This document shows, one piece after another, positions 1 to 8,421 of a DNA stretch of 64,000 nucleotides. The stretch is from Nocardia sp. NBC_00508 (GTDB lineage: Bacteria > Actinomycetota > Actinomycetes > Mycobacteriales > Mycobacteriaceae). A program made the position numbers and the translations under genes. The stretch covers positions 6,076,001 to 6,140,000 of the forward strand of contig NZ_CP107852.1 in NCBI RefSeq assembly GCF_036346875.1, written 5' to 3'. A model generated the notes under the pieces. That model was not told the origin of the DNA, did not search any database, and worked only from the letters and a program-made list of their open reading frames with translations. The first letter of the stretch is position 1. The number at the start of each line of letters is the position of its first letter.

Positions 1-2
1 CC

Positions 3-611
3 ACCGTGCCGGGGCGGATGCTCACCCGACCGGAATGGCTGGCCGCGCGTATCGCGGAGATGGGTCACTCGTGGGGGACCACGTCGCTGCGCATCGCGGG
101 CACGCTGTGGTGGTGCATGGTCGCCTCCGCGCTGGTGGAGCAGATCGCGCGAGCGTACGCGCACGACGAACCGGCCCCCGAAGCCGCACTGGACCGGCTG
201 GATTGTGAAGTTCGGCCGGACGGCGGCATCGAGCGGGTGCGCATGCCGGCCGACGGTGGCACGACGGTCGGCTGTGTGACGGCCGTGCACGACACCCTCG
301 CCGCCGTGATCCCGCCGGTCGCCGAGGTGTCCGGCGCGGGAGTCCCCTCGCTGTGGGCGATCGCCGCCGACGCGATCGGCAACCGCGCGCTGGATGCCGG
401 TTCGCCGGACGCGGGCGCACGGCTGGCCGCCGCGATCGGCGGCAAACTTCCGGCACCGCGTTTCATCGAGATCGGCGGCCGCACCTTCGTCCGACGAATC
501 TCCTGCTGCCTGGTATTCGAGGTCCCCGGTTGCCAAATGTGCACCAGCTGCCCGAAACGCCCAGCCGCCGAACGAAACGCACTGCTCGCGAACCTCGCCG
601 CCCAGAGCTGA
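3..611 (+). CDS. (2Fe-2S)-binding protein, FhuF-like C-terminal domain (5' end outside window)
   Basis: The reading frame is open to the window edge, so the N-terminus is probably missing; an in-frame GTG sits at position 6 but has no visible upstream sequence. The last 40 residues contain the cysteine cluster ISCC followed by CQMCTSCP, which is the C-terminal iron-sulfur signature of FhuF-type ferric siderophore reductases (established for the family). A GTLWW segment around residue 32 also fits that family. Probable role: cytosolic reduction and release of iron from siderophores, or a general redox role. No iron box or siderophore gene is visible nearby. It ends just before a tandem-repeat region and is not obviously co-transcribed with thrS. 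Confidence 0.75.
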   Translation, partial: TVPGRMLTRPEWLAARIAEMGHSWGTTSLRIAGTLWWCMVASALVEQIARAYAHDEPAPEAALDRLDCEVRPDGGIERVRMPADGGTTVGCVTAVHDTLAAVIPPVAEVSGAGVPSLWAIAADAIGNRALDAGSPDAGARLAAAIGGKLPAPRFIEIGGRTFVRRISCCLVFEVPGCQMCTSCPKRPAAERNALLANLAAQS

Positions 612-1187
612 CAAATCCGCCTGCCGAAGTGACAACCGATCCCATGCGCACACAGGTGACTCGCCGACTGCGCCCGGAACCGAAGCGGCACCACAAAGGG
701 CCGGACGCTGGTCCCACGACCCAACCAAGCATGGCACGTCACGCAACCACTGATCTCGCAAGAACATGGGTAACTCACCGGGAACGCCCGAAACCCGAGC
801 CCACCCAAACGCAGGACCTGAACGCAAATCCCACGTCACCCGACCAGTGCGGCCTGAAGACCCGGAGAGGCGGAACAGTGGGGGAGAAACGCTGGTCCCA
901 CGACCCAACCAAGCATGGCACGTCACGCAACCACTGATCTCGCAAGAACATGGGTAACTCACCGGGAACGCCCGAAACCCGAGCCCACCCAAACGCAGGA
1001 CCTGAACGCAAATCCCACGTCACCCGACCAGTACGGCCTGAAGACCCGGAGAGGCGGAACAGAACAGTGGGGGAGAGAGGCGGGCAGGCGGCGGGACAGT
1101 AGCATGGTCGCGCCGGAGCGAACACGCGATCGGCCACTATTCCGCGGGTACCCGCCCGCGTACGAGAACGCCAAGGAGAGCGCAGCC
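612..1187. other. intergenic region, mostly tandem repeat
   Basis: This 576-base gap between the iron-sulfur protein and thrS is dominated by the two 184-base repeat units at 705-1062. The remaining sequence, 612-704 and 1063-1187, shows only a Shine-Dalgarno-like AAGGAG at 1172 ahead of thrS. No tRNA or T-box conserved core was recognised. Confidence 0.6.
705..1062. repeat. two-copy tandem direct repeat, 184-bp period
   Basis: Copy 1 covers 705-888 and copy 2 covers 889-1062. Across the shared length I find a single substitution (position 849 G, position 1033 A). Copy 2 ends in GGCGGAACAG followed by a short duplicated AACAG. The near-identity implies a recent duplication. The repeat lies in the leader of thrS, so it may change the 5' UTR or promoter spacing. 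Each unit begins a short threonine-containing ORF (ATG at 731 and 915), but there is no Shine-Dalgarno sequence and I do not call it a gene. Confidence 0.9.
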
Positions 1188-3251
1188 GTGACCACTTCAG
1201 CGCCCATCAGCCCAGTCGCCCTCGTCCGGGTGCCGGCCGGGACGACGGCGGGCGCCGCGGTGCGCGAGGCGGGTTTGCCGACCAAGGGACCGGACACCGT
1301 CGTCGTCGTCCGCGTGAACGGCGAACTGAAGGACTTGTCCTGGGTCCCGGACGCGGATGTCGACGTGGAGCCGGTGGCCGCGAACACCGACGACGGCCGC
1401 AACGTCGTCCGGCACTCCGCCGCGCACGTGCTGGCCCAAGCGGTGCAGCAGGAGTTTCCCGAGGCGAAGCTCGGCATCGGTCCCTACATCAAGGACGGCT
1501 TCTACTACGACTTCCGGGTCGACCGGCCGTTCACCCCGGAGGATCTGGCCAAGCTGGAATCCCGGATGAAGAAGATCGTCAAAGGCGCGCAGCGGTTCTC
1601 GCGCCGGGTGGTCGAGGTCGAGGACGCCAGGGTGGAGCTGGCGAAGGAGCCGTTCAAGCTGGAGCTGATCAGCGACAAGTCCGGCATCGACGACCCGGAG
1701 GTCATGGAGGTCGGCGGCAAAGAGCTGACCATCTACGACAACCTCGACCCGCGCACCGGCGAGAAGATCTGGGGCGACCTGTGCCGCGGCCCGCACATCC
1801 CGACCACCAAGTTCATTCCGGCCTTCAAGCTGACCCGCAGCTCCGCCGCGTACTGGCGTGGCGACCAGAACCGCGAGGATCTGCAGCGCATCTACGGCAC
1901 CGCGTGGGAATCCCAGGAGGCGCTCGACGAGCATCTGCACCTGCTCGCCGAGGCCGAGCGCCGTGACCACCGCAAGCTCGGCCTGGAGCTGGACCTGTTC
2001 AGCTTCCCCGACGAGCTCGGTTCCGGCCTTCCGGTGTTCCACCCGAAGGGTGGCATCATCCGCAAGGAACTCGAGGAGTACTCGCGCCGCAGGCACGTGG
2101 CGGCGGGTTACGAGTTCGTCAACACCCCGCATATCACCAAGGGCCACCTGTTCGAGGTCTCCGGGCACTTGGACTGGTATCGCGATGGGATGTTCCCTCC
2201 GATGCACCTGGACGCGGAGCTCGACGAGGACGGCACCGTCCGCAAGCCCGGCCAGGACTACTACGTCAAGCCGATGAACTGCCCGATGCACAACCTGATC
2301 TTCCGCGCCCGCGGCCGGTCGTATCGGGAGCTGCCGCTGCGGCTGTTCGAGTTCGGCTCGGTGTACCGCTACGAGAAGTCCGGCGTGGTGCACGGCCTGA
2401 CCAGGGTGCGCGGCATGACCCAGGACGACGCGCACATCTACTGCACCAAAGAGCAGATGCACAGCGAGCTCACCGACACGCTGCGGTTCGTGCTGGACCT
2501 GCTGAAGGATTACGGCCTCGACGACTTCTACCTCGAACTGTCCACCAAGGACCCGAAGAAGTTCGTCGGCTCCGAGGAGATCTGGGCGGAGGCCACCGAG
2601 ACCCTGTCCAAGGTCGCCTCGGCCTCCGGTCTGGAGCTGGTGCCCGATCCGGGCGGCGCCGCGTTCTACGGCCCGAAGATCTCCGTGCAGGCCAAGGACG
2701 CGCTGGGGCGTACCTGGCAGATGTCGACCATCCAGCTGGACTTCAACCTGCCGGAACGGTTCAACCTGGAATACACCGCCTCCGACGGCACCAAGCAGCG
2801 GCCGGTGATGATCCACCGTGCGCTGTTCGGCTCGATCGAGCGCTTCTTCGGTGTGCTCACCGAGCACTACGCGGGCGCCTTCCCGGCGTGGCTGTCGCCG
2901 GTGCAGGTCGTGGGCATCCCGGTGGCGGAAACCTTTGTCCCGCATCTCGATCGGGTGATCGAGCGTTTGCAGGACGAGGGTGTCCGGGCGCAGGTCGATC
3001 GCAGCGACGACCGGATGCAGAAGAAGATCTTCAACAACAACGCGCAGAAGGTGCCGTTCATGCTGATCGCCGGTGAGCGCGACGTGAACGCGAACGCCGT
3101 GAGCTTCCGGTTCCGCGACGGCACCCAGGTCAACAGTGTGCCGGTGGACGACGCGGTGGCCACTATCGTCGCGTGGATCGCCCATCGGGAGAACGCCTCG
3201 CCGACCGCCGAGGGTTTCGAGATTCGATCCGCGAACAAGGGTGGGGCATGA
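1188..3251 (+). CDS. thrS: threonine--tRNA ligase
   Basis: Cytosolic class II aminoacyl-tRNA synthetase that charges tRNA-Thr. The product is 687 residues, as in mycobacterial ThrS. Order: N-terminal TGS-like domain (about 1-65), the editing-type second domain with HSAAHVLAQAV (about 75-250), the catalytic core and the C-terminal anticodon-binding domain. Zinc ligands of the family are visible as the Cys in PMNCPMH, the His in TQDDAHIYC and the His in MIHRALFGS. I chose GTG 1188 (AAGGAG about 12 nt upstream, MTTSAPISP) rather than the in-frame ATG at 915, which would run the protein through the tandem repeat. It heads the block leading into the PIM lipid genes, as in M. tuberculosis. Confidence 0.97.
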   Translation: MTTSAPISPVALVRVPAGTTAGAAVREAGLPTKGPDTVVVVRVNGELKDLSWVPDADVDVEPVAANTDDGRNVVRHSAAHVLAQAVQQEFPEAKLGIGPYIKDGFYYDFRVDRPFTPEDLAKLESRMKKIVKGAQRFSRRVVEVEDARVELAKEPFKLELISDKSGIDDPEVMEVGGKELTIYDNLDPRTGEKIWGDLCRGPHIPTTKFIPAFKLTRSSAAYWRGDQNREDLQRIYGTAWESQEALDEHLHLLAEAERRDHRKLGLELDLFSFPDELGSGLPVFHPKGGIIRKELEEYSRRRHVAAGYEFVNTPHITKGHLFEVSGHLDWYRDGMFPPMHLDAELDEDGTVRKPGQDYYVKPMNCPMHNLIFRARGRSYRELPLRLFEFGSVYRYEKSGVVHGLTRVRGMTQDDAHIYCTKEQMHSELTDTLRFVLDLLKDYGLDDFYLELSTKDPKKFVGSEEIWAEATETLSKVASASGLELVPDPGGAAFYGPKISVQAKDALGRTWQMSTIQLDFNLPERFNLEYTASDGTKQRPVMIHRALFGSIERFFGVLTEHYAGAFPAWLSPVQVVGIPVAETFVPHLDRVIERLQDEGVRAQVDRSDDRMQKKIFNNNAQKVPFMLIAGERDVNANAVSFRFRDGTQVNSVPVDDAVATIVAWIAHRENASPTAEGFEIRSANKGGA

Positions 3252-3321
3252 GCGGTCAGGCCCGGAGGAGGCAGCGACGCGTGACCACGCAGGGCGCCGC
3301 TCATGCCCGAAAGGACACGGC
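3252..3321 (+). repeat. dispersed 73-nt intergenic repeat, copy 1 (thrS/HIT junction)
   Basis: Counting the thrS stop codon, 3249-3321 is a 73-nt element that begins TGAGCGGTC and ends GAAAGGACACGGC immediately before the next ATG. A second 73-nt copy separates the ArsR and SRPBCC genes (15949-15877, minus strand), and a shorter one precedes patA (4810-4860). It supplies the Shine-Dalgarno AAAGGA of the downstream gene. Confidence 0.75.
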
Positions 3322-3921
3322 ATGACCGAGCGTACGGTGCCGGACGGCCTCGCGGATCTGGACGAGACCGCGACCTCGGCCGAGCAGGGCCCCATCATGG
3401 ACACCGGCGCTGGGGAAGCGGACCGGCTGCTGCGGCTGTGGACGCCCTACCGCATGTCCTACATCGCCGAGGCGGCGACGGGTCCCAAGGATTCGACGGG
3501 CCATCCGTTCACCGACATTCCCAAAATGTCCGACGAGGACGGATTGGTGGTCGCCAGGGGCGAACTGGTCTACGCGGTGCTCAACCTGTACCCGTACAAC
3601 CCCGGGCACATGATGGTGGTGCCGTACCGCAAGGTGGCCAACCTGGAGGACCTCACCGAGGCCGAGAGCGCCGAACTGATGGCGTTCACCCAGCAGGCGA
3701 TCCGGGTGATGAAGAAGGTGTCCCGGCCGCACGGTTTCAACGTGGGGTTGAACCTCGGCGGGGTGGCCGGCGGTTCGCTGGCCGACCACCTGCACCAGCA
3801 CATCGTGCCGCGCTGGGGCGGTGACGCGAACTTCATCACCGTCATCGGCGGTGTGAAGGTGATGCCGCAATTGTTGCGGGAGACCAGGGCGCTGCTCGCG
3901 GCGGCCTGGAAGGAGGCGTAG
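3322..3921 (+). CDS. HIT-family nucleotide phosphorylase/hydrolase (Rv2613c-like)
   Basis: A 199-residue histidine-triad protein. The HxHxHxx motif is seen as HLHQH with His156, His158 and His160 followed by IVPRW; the middle histidine is the nucleophile in this family. An ASTxxHP-like N-terminal half carries the nucleotide-binding strand VLNLYPYNPGHMMVVPYR. Its position between thrS and pgsA matches the M. tuberculosis Ap4A phosphorylase Rv2613c, so diadenosine polyphosphate breakdown is the likely activity (inference). ATG 3322 is preceded by AAAGGA at 6-7 nt. The first 50 residues are acidic and probably disordered. The stop lies 23 nt before pgsA, so co-transcription is likely. Confidence 0.9.
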   Translation: MTERTVPDGLADLDETATSAEQGPIMDTGAGEADRLLRLWTPYRMSYIAEAATGPKDSTGHPFTDIPKMSDEDGLVVARGELVYAVLNLYPYNPGHMMVVPYRKVANLEDLTEAESAELMAFTQQAIRVMKKVSRPHGFNVGLNLGGVAGGSLADHLHQHIVPRWGGDANFITVIGGVKVMPQLLRETRALLAAAWKEA

Positions 3922-3944
3922 ATGAGCGACCGGTCGGATCGGCC

Positions 3945-4640
3945 GTGCTGAGTTTCTTCGGCCGCGAGGCGTTCGCCAAGGCGACGGCACCGCTGGGCCG
4001 GGCGCTGGTCGGCACGGGACTCACTCCCGATGCCATGACGCTCATCGGTACGACCGCGTCCATCGTCGCCGCGGTCACGCTGTTCCCGACCGGACACCTG
4101 TTCTGGGGAACCATCGTGATCTGGTTGTTCGTCATGTTCGACATGCTCGACGGGGCCATGGCGAGGGCCCGCGGCGGCGGCACGAAGTACGGCGCGGTGC
4201 TGGACGCCACCTGTGATCGTCTCGCGGACGGCGCCATCTTCGCGGGCCTGGCCTGGTGGGCGGTCTACCATGAGCAGCACAAACCGCTGTTCGTCGCGAC
4301 GCTCGTCGTTCTGGTGACCTCGCAGGTGATCTCCTACGCCAAGGCGCGCGCCGAGGCCAGCGGGCTGTCCGCCGACGGCGGTCTCATCGAACGGCCGGAC
4401 CGCCTGGTCATCGTGCTGGCCGGCGCCGGTCTCACCGGTATCGGCGGATACTGGGGCATCGAATGGCTTGCCTACGCGGTCCACGTGGCCATGTGGATTC
4501 TCGCGGTGCTCAGCATCGTCACCGTCATCCAGCGGGTGCTCGCCGTGCGCAACTCGCCGGGGGCGCGCACCGTGATACCGACGGGGCAGCCACGGAATTC
4601 GAGCACGGGAACCGCCGACGCCACAGGGCTCCCGTCGTGA
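3945..4640 (+). CDS. pgsA: phosphatidylinositol phosphate synthase (CDP-alcohol phosphatidyltransferase)
   Basis: Integral membrane enzyme that joins CDP-diacylglycerol and inositol phosphate, the first step to phosphatidylinositol, PIMs and lipoarabinomannan. The CDP-alcohol phosphotransferase signature is complete: Asp66, Asp69, Gly70, Arg74, Gly83, Asp87 and Asp91. At 231 residues it has the family length and several hydrophobic segments. GTG 3945 is used because the upstream ATG 3922 is out of frame and stops after nine codons; MLSFFGREAFAKATAPLGRA then aligns with the mycobacterial N-terminus. It is followed by patA and pimA, the next enzymes of the same pathway. Confidence 0.93.
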   Translation: MLSFFGREAFAKATAPLGRALVGTGLTPDAMTLIGTTASIVAAVTLFPTGHLFWGTIVIWLFVMFDMLDGAMARARGGGTKYGAVLDATCDRLADGAIFAGLAWWAVYHEQHKPLFVATLVVLVTSQVISYAKARAEASGLSADGGLIERPDRLVIVLAGAGLTGIGGYWGIEWLAYAVHVAMWILAVLSIVTVIQRVLAVRNSPGARTVIPTGQPRNSSTGTADATGLPS

Positions 4641-4860
4641 CCTCACTCATGCCGGACGCCGACCTGTCGACGGCGCCCGGACACCTGTGCCGACGGATCA
4701 CGGACGAGCAGCGGGGAAGTGCGCATGCGTGAGCGCAGCGAGCGGACAATGGGCGCAGCCGAGCACTCGCTCGTGCCGGAGGCGAGCGTCAGCGAGGCGC
4801 AGGTAGCAGTGAGCGCACTATGACCATGGATGGCTCCGCTCATCCGAGAGAGGACACAGC
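4641..4860. other. pgsA-patA spacer with GAGCG-rich repeats and short copy of the 73-nt repeat
   Basis: This spacer contains many GAGCG/GCGAG units (for example GTGAGCGCAGCGAGCGGAC at 4731). Its last 51 bases (4810-4860) match the end of the dispersed 73-nt repeat: TGAGCGC, then TGACCATG, CCGCTCATCC and GAGAGAGGACACAGC directly before the patA GTG. No coding sequence is evident. Confidence 0.6.
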
Positions 4861-5829
4861 GTGAGCATCGGGGAGCAGCTCGGCGCGGCCGGATACGCGG
4901 CGGGCTGGCGGCTGGTGCGTGCGCTGCCGGAGTCGATGGCCCGGCGGCTGTTCGACTGGGGCGGCGACCGGGTCGCCCGGCGCGCCAATCGGGAGTTCCG
5001 CGCGGGTGGTGCGCCGAATCAGTTGCGGCGCAATCTGGCCCGCGTGCTGGGGGTGCTGCCCGCCGACGTGCCGGACGAGCTGATTCGCGACAGCATGCGG
5101 TCCTACGCTCGGTACTGGCGCGAGGCGTTCCGGCTGCCGACGATGGACCATTCCGCGGTCGACTACTTCGTCGACGGATTGCCGTTCCTCGACGCCGCGC
5201 TCGCCGAGGGCCGCGGCGTGATCTTGGCCCTGCCGCACTCCGGTAACTGGGACATGGCAGGCGTCTGGCTGGTGCAGCACTACGGCAATCCCACCACCGT
5301 GGCCGAACGGCTGAAGCCGGAATCGCTGTTCGAGCGATTCGTCGCCTACCGGGAGAGCCTCGGCTTCGAGGTGTTCCCGTTGACCGGCGGCGAGCAGCCG
5401 CCGTTCCGGCAGTTGGCGGCGCGCCTGCGGGAGAACAAGATCGTGTGCCTGATGGGCGAACGCGACATCACCGGCAAAGGTGTTCCCGTTCAGTTCTTCG
5501 GTGAGCGCACCTGGATGCCCGTGGGCGCGGCGAAGCTGGCCATCGAGACCGGCGCCGCGCTGATCCCGGTGCACGCGTGGTTCGAGATCGACGCCGACGG
5601 GCGCGAGAATTGGGGCCTGAAAACCGAGGCGCCACTGGACGTTTCCGGTGGTGTCGCCGCGGCCACCCAGCAATTGGCGGACCGCTTCGCGGCGAATATC
5701 GCCGAGCATCCGGCGGATTGGCACATGCTGCAACCGTTGTGGGAAAGCGACCTCTCGCCGCAGCGGCGTGCCATGATCGCCGCCGCGCAGGCGAGCATCC
5801 GGGCGGAGCAGGGGGACGTAGCGACATGA
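4861..5829 (+). CDS. patA: phosphatidylinositol mannoside acyltransferase
   Basis: A 322-residue LpxL/HtrB-family acyltransferase. The HX4D catalytic motif is His126-SGNW-Asp131 in ALPHSGNWDMAG. In mycobacteria this enzyme (Rv2611c) acylates the mannose that PimA adds to phosphatidylinositol, at the inner face of the plasma membrane. The GTG start has GAGAGAGGA upstream. The stop codon overlaps the pimA start (ATGA, 5826-5829), so translation is coupled and the two enzymes act in sequence. Confidence 0.93.
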   Translation: MSIGEQLGAAGYAAGWRLVRALPESMARRLFDWGGDRVARRANREFRAGGAPNQLRRNLARVLGVLPADVPDELIRDSMRSYARYWREAFRLPTMDHSAVDYFVDGLPFLDAALAEGRGVILALPHSGNWDMAGVWLVQHYGNPTTVAERLKPESLFERFVAYRESLGFEVFPLTGGEQPPFRQLAARLRENKIVCLMGERDITGKGVPVQFFGERTWMPVGAAKLAIETGAALIPVHAWFEIDADGRENWGLKTEAPLDVSGGVAAATQQLADRFAANIAEHPADWHMLQPLWESDLSPQRRAMIAAAQASIRAEQGDVAT

Positions 5830-6950
5830 AGATCGGCATGGTCTGCCCCTATTCGTTCGACGTCCCGGGTGGAGTGCAGGCGCATGTGGTCGAGCTGGCG
5901 CGGGTGTTCATCGAACGCGGGCACAAAGTGAGCGTGCTGGCGCCCGCGTCGGACGGCACGCCGCTGCCGGAGTTCGTGGTGTCGGCCGGACGCGCGGTCG
6001 CCATCCCATACAACGGGTCGGTGGCCCGATTGTCGTTCGGGCCCATGGCTTACACCAGGATTCGCCGATGGATCGACGGCAACGATTTCGACGTGCTGCA
6101 CATCCACGAGCCCAACGCGCCCAGTCTGTCCATGCTCGCGCTGAAGATCGCCGAGGGACCGATTGTCGCGACCTTTCACACCTCGACGACGAAATCGTTG
6201 GTGCTGAGCACTTTTCAGGGCGTGCTGCGGCCGTATCACGAGAAGATCGCCGGCCGGATCGCGGTATCCGAGCTGGCTCGGCGCTGGCAGGTGGAGGCGC
6301 TGGGCTCGGACGCGGTGGAGATCCCCAACGGCGTCGACGTCCCCGCGTTCGTCAGGGCGCCGATGCTGCCGGGCTATCCCCGCGCCGGGGGGACGGTGCT
6401 GTTCCTGGGTCGCTACGACGAGCCGCGCAAGGGGATGGATGTCTTGTTCGGCGCGCTGCCCGATCTGGTGCGCAGACATCCCGACGTCGAGATCCTGATC
6501 GTGGGCCGCGGGGACGAAGACCGGCTGCGCCGTGAGGCGGGTGGGCTGTCCGGGCATCTGCGGTTCCTCGGTCAGGTGTCCGACGAGGACAAGGCTTCGG
6601 CGATGCGGAGCGCGGACGTCTACGTCGCGCCCAATCTGGGCGGCGAGAGCTTCGGCATCATCCTGATCGAGGCGATGGCCGCGGGCACTCCGGTGGTGGC
6701 CAGCGAACTGGACGCGTTCCGCCGGGTGCTGCGCGACGGTACGGCGGGCATGCTCGTCCCGATCGGTGATTCGGCGGCACTGGCCGCCGCGCTGCACACC
6801 GTGCTCACCGACGAGGTGCGCAGGGAGGCGCTGGTGCGCACCGCGACGCAGGTGGTGAGCGAGTACGACTGGCCAGTGGTGGCCGAACAGATCCTGCGCG
6901 TGTACGAGACGGTGACCGTGGGCGACACGAGGGTGCGTGCCGCCGGATGA
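5826..6950 (+). CDS. pimA: phosphatidylinositol alpha-mannosyltransferase PimA
   Basis: A 374-residue GT4-family, GT-B fold glycosyltransferase that transfers the first mannose from GDP-mannose to phosphatidylinositol. The N-terminal MKIGMVCPYSFDVPGGVQAH gives the glycine-rich acceptor-site loop. The C-terminal donor-site signature ESFGIILIEAMAAG, with its EX7E pair, is intact. ATG 5826 overlaps the patA stop and its own stop overlaps the next start (6947), giving a three-gene coupled unit. Known to be essential in mycobacteria; context supports the same role here. Confidence 0.95.
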   Translation: MKIGMVCPYSFDVPGGVQAHVVELARVFIERGHKVSVLAPASDGTPLPEFVVSAGRAVAIPYNGSVARLSFGPMAYTRIRRWIDGNDFDVLHIHEPNAPSLSMLALKIAEGPIVATFHTSTTKSLVLSTFQGVLRPYHEKIAGRIAVSELARRWQVEALGSDAVEIPNGVDVPAFVRAPMLPGYPRAGGTVLFLGRYDEPRKGMDVLFGALPDLVRRHPDVEILIVGRGDEDRLRREAGGLSGHLRFLGQVSDEDKASAMRSADVYVAPNLGGESFGIILIEAMAAGTPVVASELDAFRRVLRDGTAGMLVPIGDSAALAAALHTVLTDEVRREALVRTATQVVSEYDWPVVAEQILRVYETVTVGDTRVRAAG

Positions 6951-7993
6951 TCACCTTCTCCGCGACGACCGTTCTCGTCCTCGCCCTGATCGCCGCGGTG
7001 GTCATCGCGATCGGACTCTGGGCCTACTCCACCGCCAATCGCCTCGACCGGTTGCATGTGCGCTCCGATTTGTCCTGGCAGGCGCTCGACGCGGCCTTGG
7101 CGCGGCGAGCGGTGGTGGCCAGGTCGGTCGCCATGGCCATCGCGGGCCCGGTATCCGATCCGAGGCTGTCGGAGCAGGCCGGACATCTGTCCGCGCTGGC
7201 GGGCCGGGCCGAGCGGGCCGGTCGTGCCGATCGGGAGACGGTGGAGAACCAGTTGTCCTCCGCGCTGTCGGCGGTGGACATCGGCATGCTGCGCCCGCAA
7301 CTGGTCGCCGAACTGGCCGACGCCGAGGCCAGGGTGCTCATCGCCCGCCGCTTCCACAATGACGCCGTGCGCGACACGCTCGCGCTGCGCACGCGCCGCC
7401 CGGTCCGCATTCTGCACCTCGGCGGTACGGCCCCGCTGCCGTCCTACTTCGAGATCACCGAGCGCGCCACGCCCGCCGCCTCCACCGGCCTCGCGGTCGA
7501 CACCATCCGCACCACCGCGCGCGTCGTGCTGTTCGACGAGAACGATCGGACCTTGCTGATGCGCGGCAACGACCCCAAGACGCCGGAAGTGTCGTTCTGG
7601 TTCACCGTCGGCGGCGGCGTGGAGCCGGGGGAGAGCCTGCGCGTCGCGGCGGTGCGGGAACTCCACGAGGAAACCGGGCACCGCGCGGATCCGGGCGACT
7701 TGCGCGGCCCGATCTGGCGCCGGGTGGCGGTATTCCCCTTCAACGGTGAGCTGATCCGCTCCGAAGAGCTGTTCTTCGCCCTGCGTGTGCGCGGTTTCGA
7801 ACCGCACGCCGCGAACCTGACCGCGATCGAACGCCGCTCCATCACCGGTCACAAATGGTGTACGGCCGCCGACATCGTCGCGCTGGACCGCGGCGGTGAA
7901 ACCGTTTACCCGTATCACCTGGACGAACTGCTCGCCGGAGCCGCCGAGGCCGCGTCGGGCACCGCCGACCCCGAGGTCCGCTCCATCCGCTGA
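6947..7993 (+). CDS. membrane-anchored LemA-like/NUDIX hydrolase (Rv2609c-like)
   Basis: A 348-residue fusion. An N-terminal membrane segment (about 5-27) is followed by a LemA-like helical region (about 30-160, VRSDLSWQALDAALARR). The C-terminal NUDIX domain (about 185-330) has the Nudix box from about residue 223: GVEPGE, then RELHEETGH. The REXXEE core is intact, although the last position is His rather than a hydrophobic residue. It overlaps the pimA stop by ATGA, as the M. tuberculosis counterpart adjoins pimA. The substrate is unknown; a role in clearing nucleotide by-products of GDP-mannose or CDP-lipid use is speculation. Confidence 0.85.
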   Translation: MITFSATTVLVLALIAAVVIAIGLWAYSTANRLDRLHVRSDLSWQALDAALARRAVVARSVAMAIAGPVSDPRLSEQAGHLSALAGRAERAGRADRETVENQLSSALSAVDIGMLRPQLVAELADAEARVLIARRFHNDAVRDTLALRTRRPVRILHLGGTAPLPSYFEITERATPAASTGLAVDTIRTTARVVLFDENDRTLLMRGNDPKTPEVSFWFTVGGGVEPGESLRVAAVRELHEETGHRADPGDLRGPIWRRVAVFPFNGELIRSEELFFALRVRGFEPHAANLTAIERRSITGHKWCTAADIVALDRGGETVYPYHLDELLAGAAEAASGTADPEVRSIR

Positions 7994-8149
7994 CCGGCCC
8001 GCAACGTATGTGTTGTGTTTCACGATCGTGATAACGTCGCGATGAATCAGGGCGCCGGAGGGTAGTGCTGTCAAGGACGCAGACGAATTCGGCGTCGTGG
8101 TCCCGATAAGCGGGGCCGTTCCTGCTCGGTGTGTGGAGGTAGTTGGTTC
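7994..8149. promoter_or_regulatory. promoter region with 12-bp palindrome
   Basis: TCACGATCGTGA at 8020-8031 is a perfect 12-bp palindrome in a locally AT-richer stretch (TTGTGTTTCACGATCGTGATAACG). GATAAC just after it could serve as a -10 element. It precedes the 30-residue ORF at 8150 and, further on, pdxS. A repressor operator is an inference. Confidence 0.45.
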
Positions 8150-8242
8150 ATGTCGTACCTGCTGTTCGATTTCCTGTTGCCGCTGCTCGGCCCCGCGGCC
8201 GCGGAGTACTGGGCGCATTTGCTGGTAGTCGGCCCGCTGTGA
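8150..8242 (+). CDS. possible small hydrophobic protein, 30 aa
   Basis: ATG 8150 is preceded by GGAGGT at 8135-8140, a strong Shine-Dalgarno sequence at normal spacing. The ORF encodes 30 residues (MSYLLFDFLLPLLGPAAAEY then WAHLLVVGPL), a single hydrophobic stretch that could form one membrane helix. It lies alone between the NUDIX gene and pdxS, downstream of a 12-bp palindrome. I do not recognise it. It could be a small membrane protein or a translated leader. The remaining spacer 8243-8421 holds only the pdxS ribosome-binding site. Confidence 0.45.
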   Translation: MSYLLFDFLLPLLGPAAAEYWAHLLVVGPL

Positions 8243-8421
8243 GAAATGCCGCGCCGGGACGGCACGCGCGCCGAGCCCTCCCGGCGTAGGGCACACCTCC
8301 GGCGAGATCACACCAGGCCAGTGCACTCCGACTGGCTATCAAGCGGCCTTTCGCGGCCGCCTAGAATCGTGGCGTTCGATTCCGAGCAACCAATTGGCGC
8401 ACATGCCTGGAGGAGTTTGCC

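Noticed and set aside
705..1062. CRISPR-like or attenuator (T-box) interpretation of the thrS leader repeat
   Set aside because: There are only two long direct copies with no spacers, and I could not find the T-box core sequence. The threonine codons in the ATG 731 frame are not clustered.
915..1187. In-frame N-terminal extension of ThrS starting at ATG 915
   Set aside because: It would translate the second tandem repeat unit and a low-complexity stretch that has no place in ThrS; GTG 1188 has a ribosome-binding site and gives the family N-terminus.
1197..3404. Long antisense open frames over thrS, relA, secD and other genes
   Set aside because: High GC leaves the complementary strand free of stop codons. 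Their predicted proteins are Arg/Ala/His-rich, match no family and lie opposite well-supported genes.
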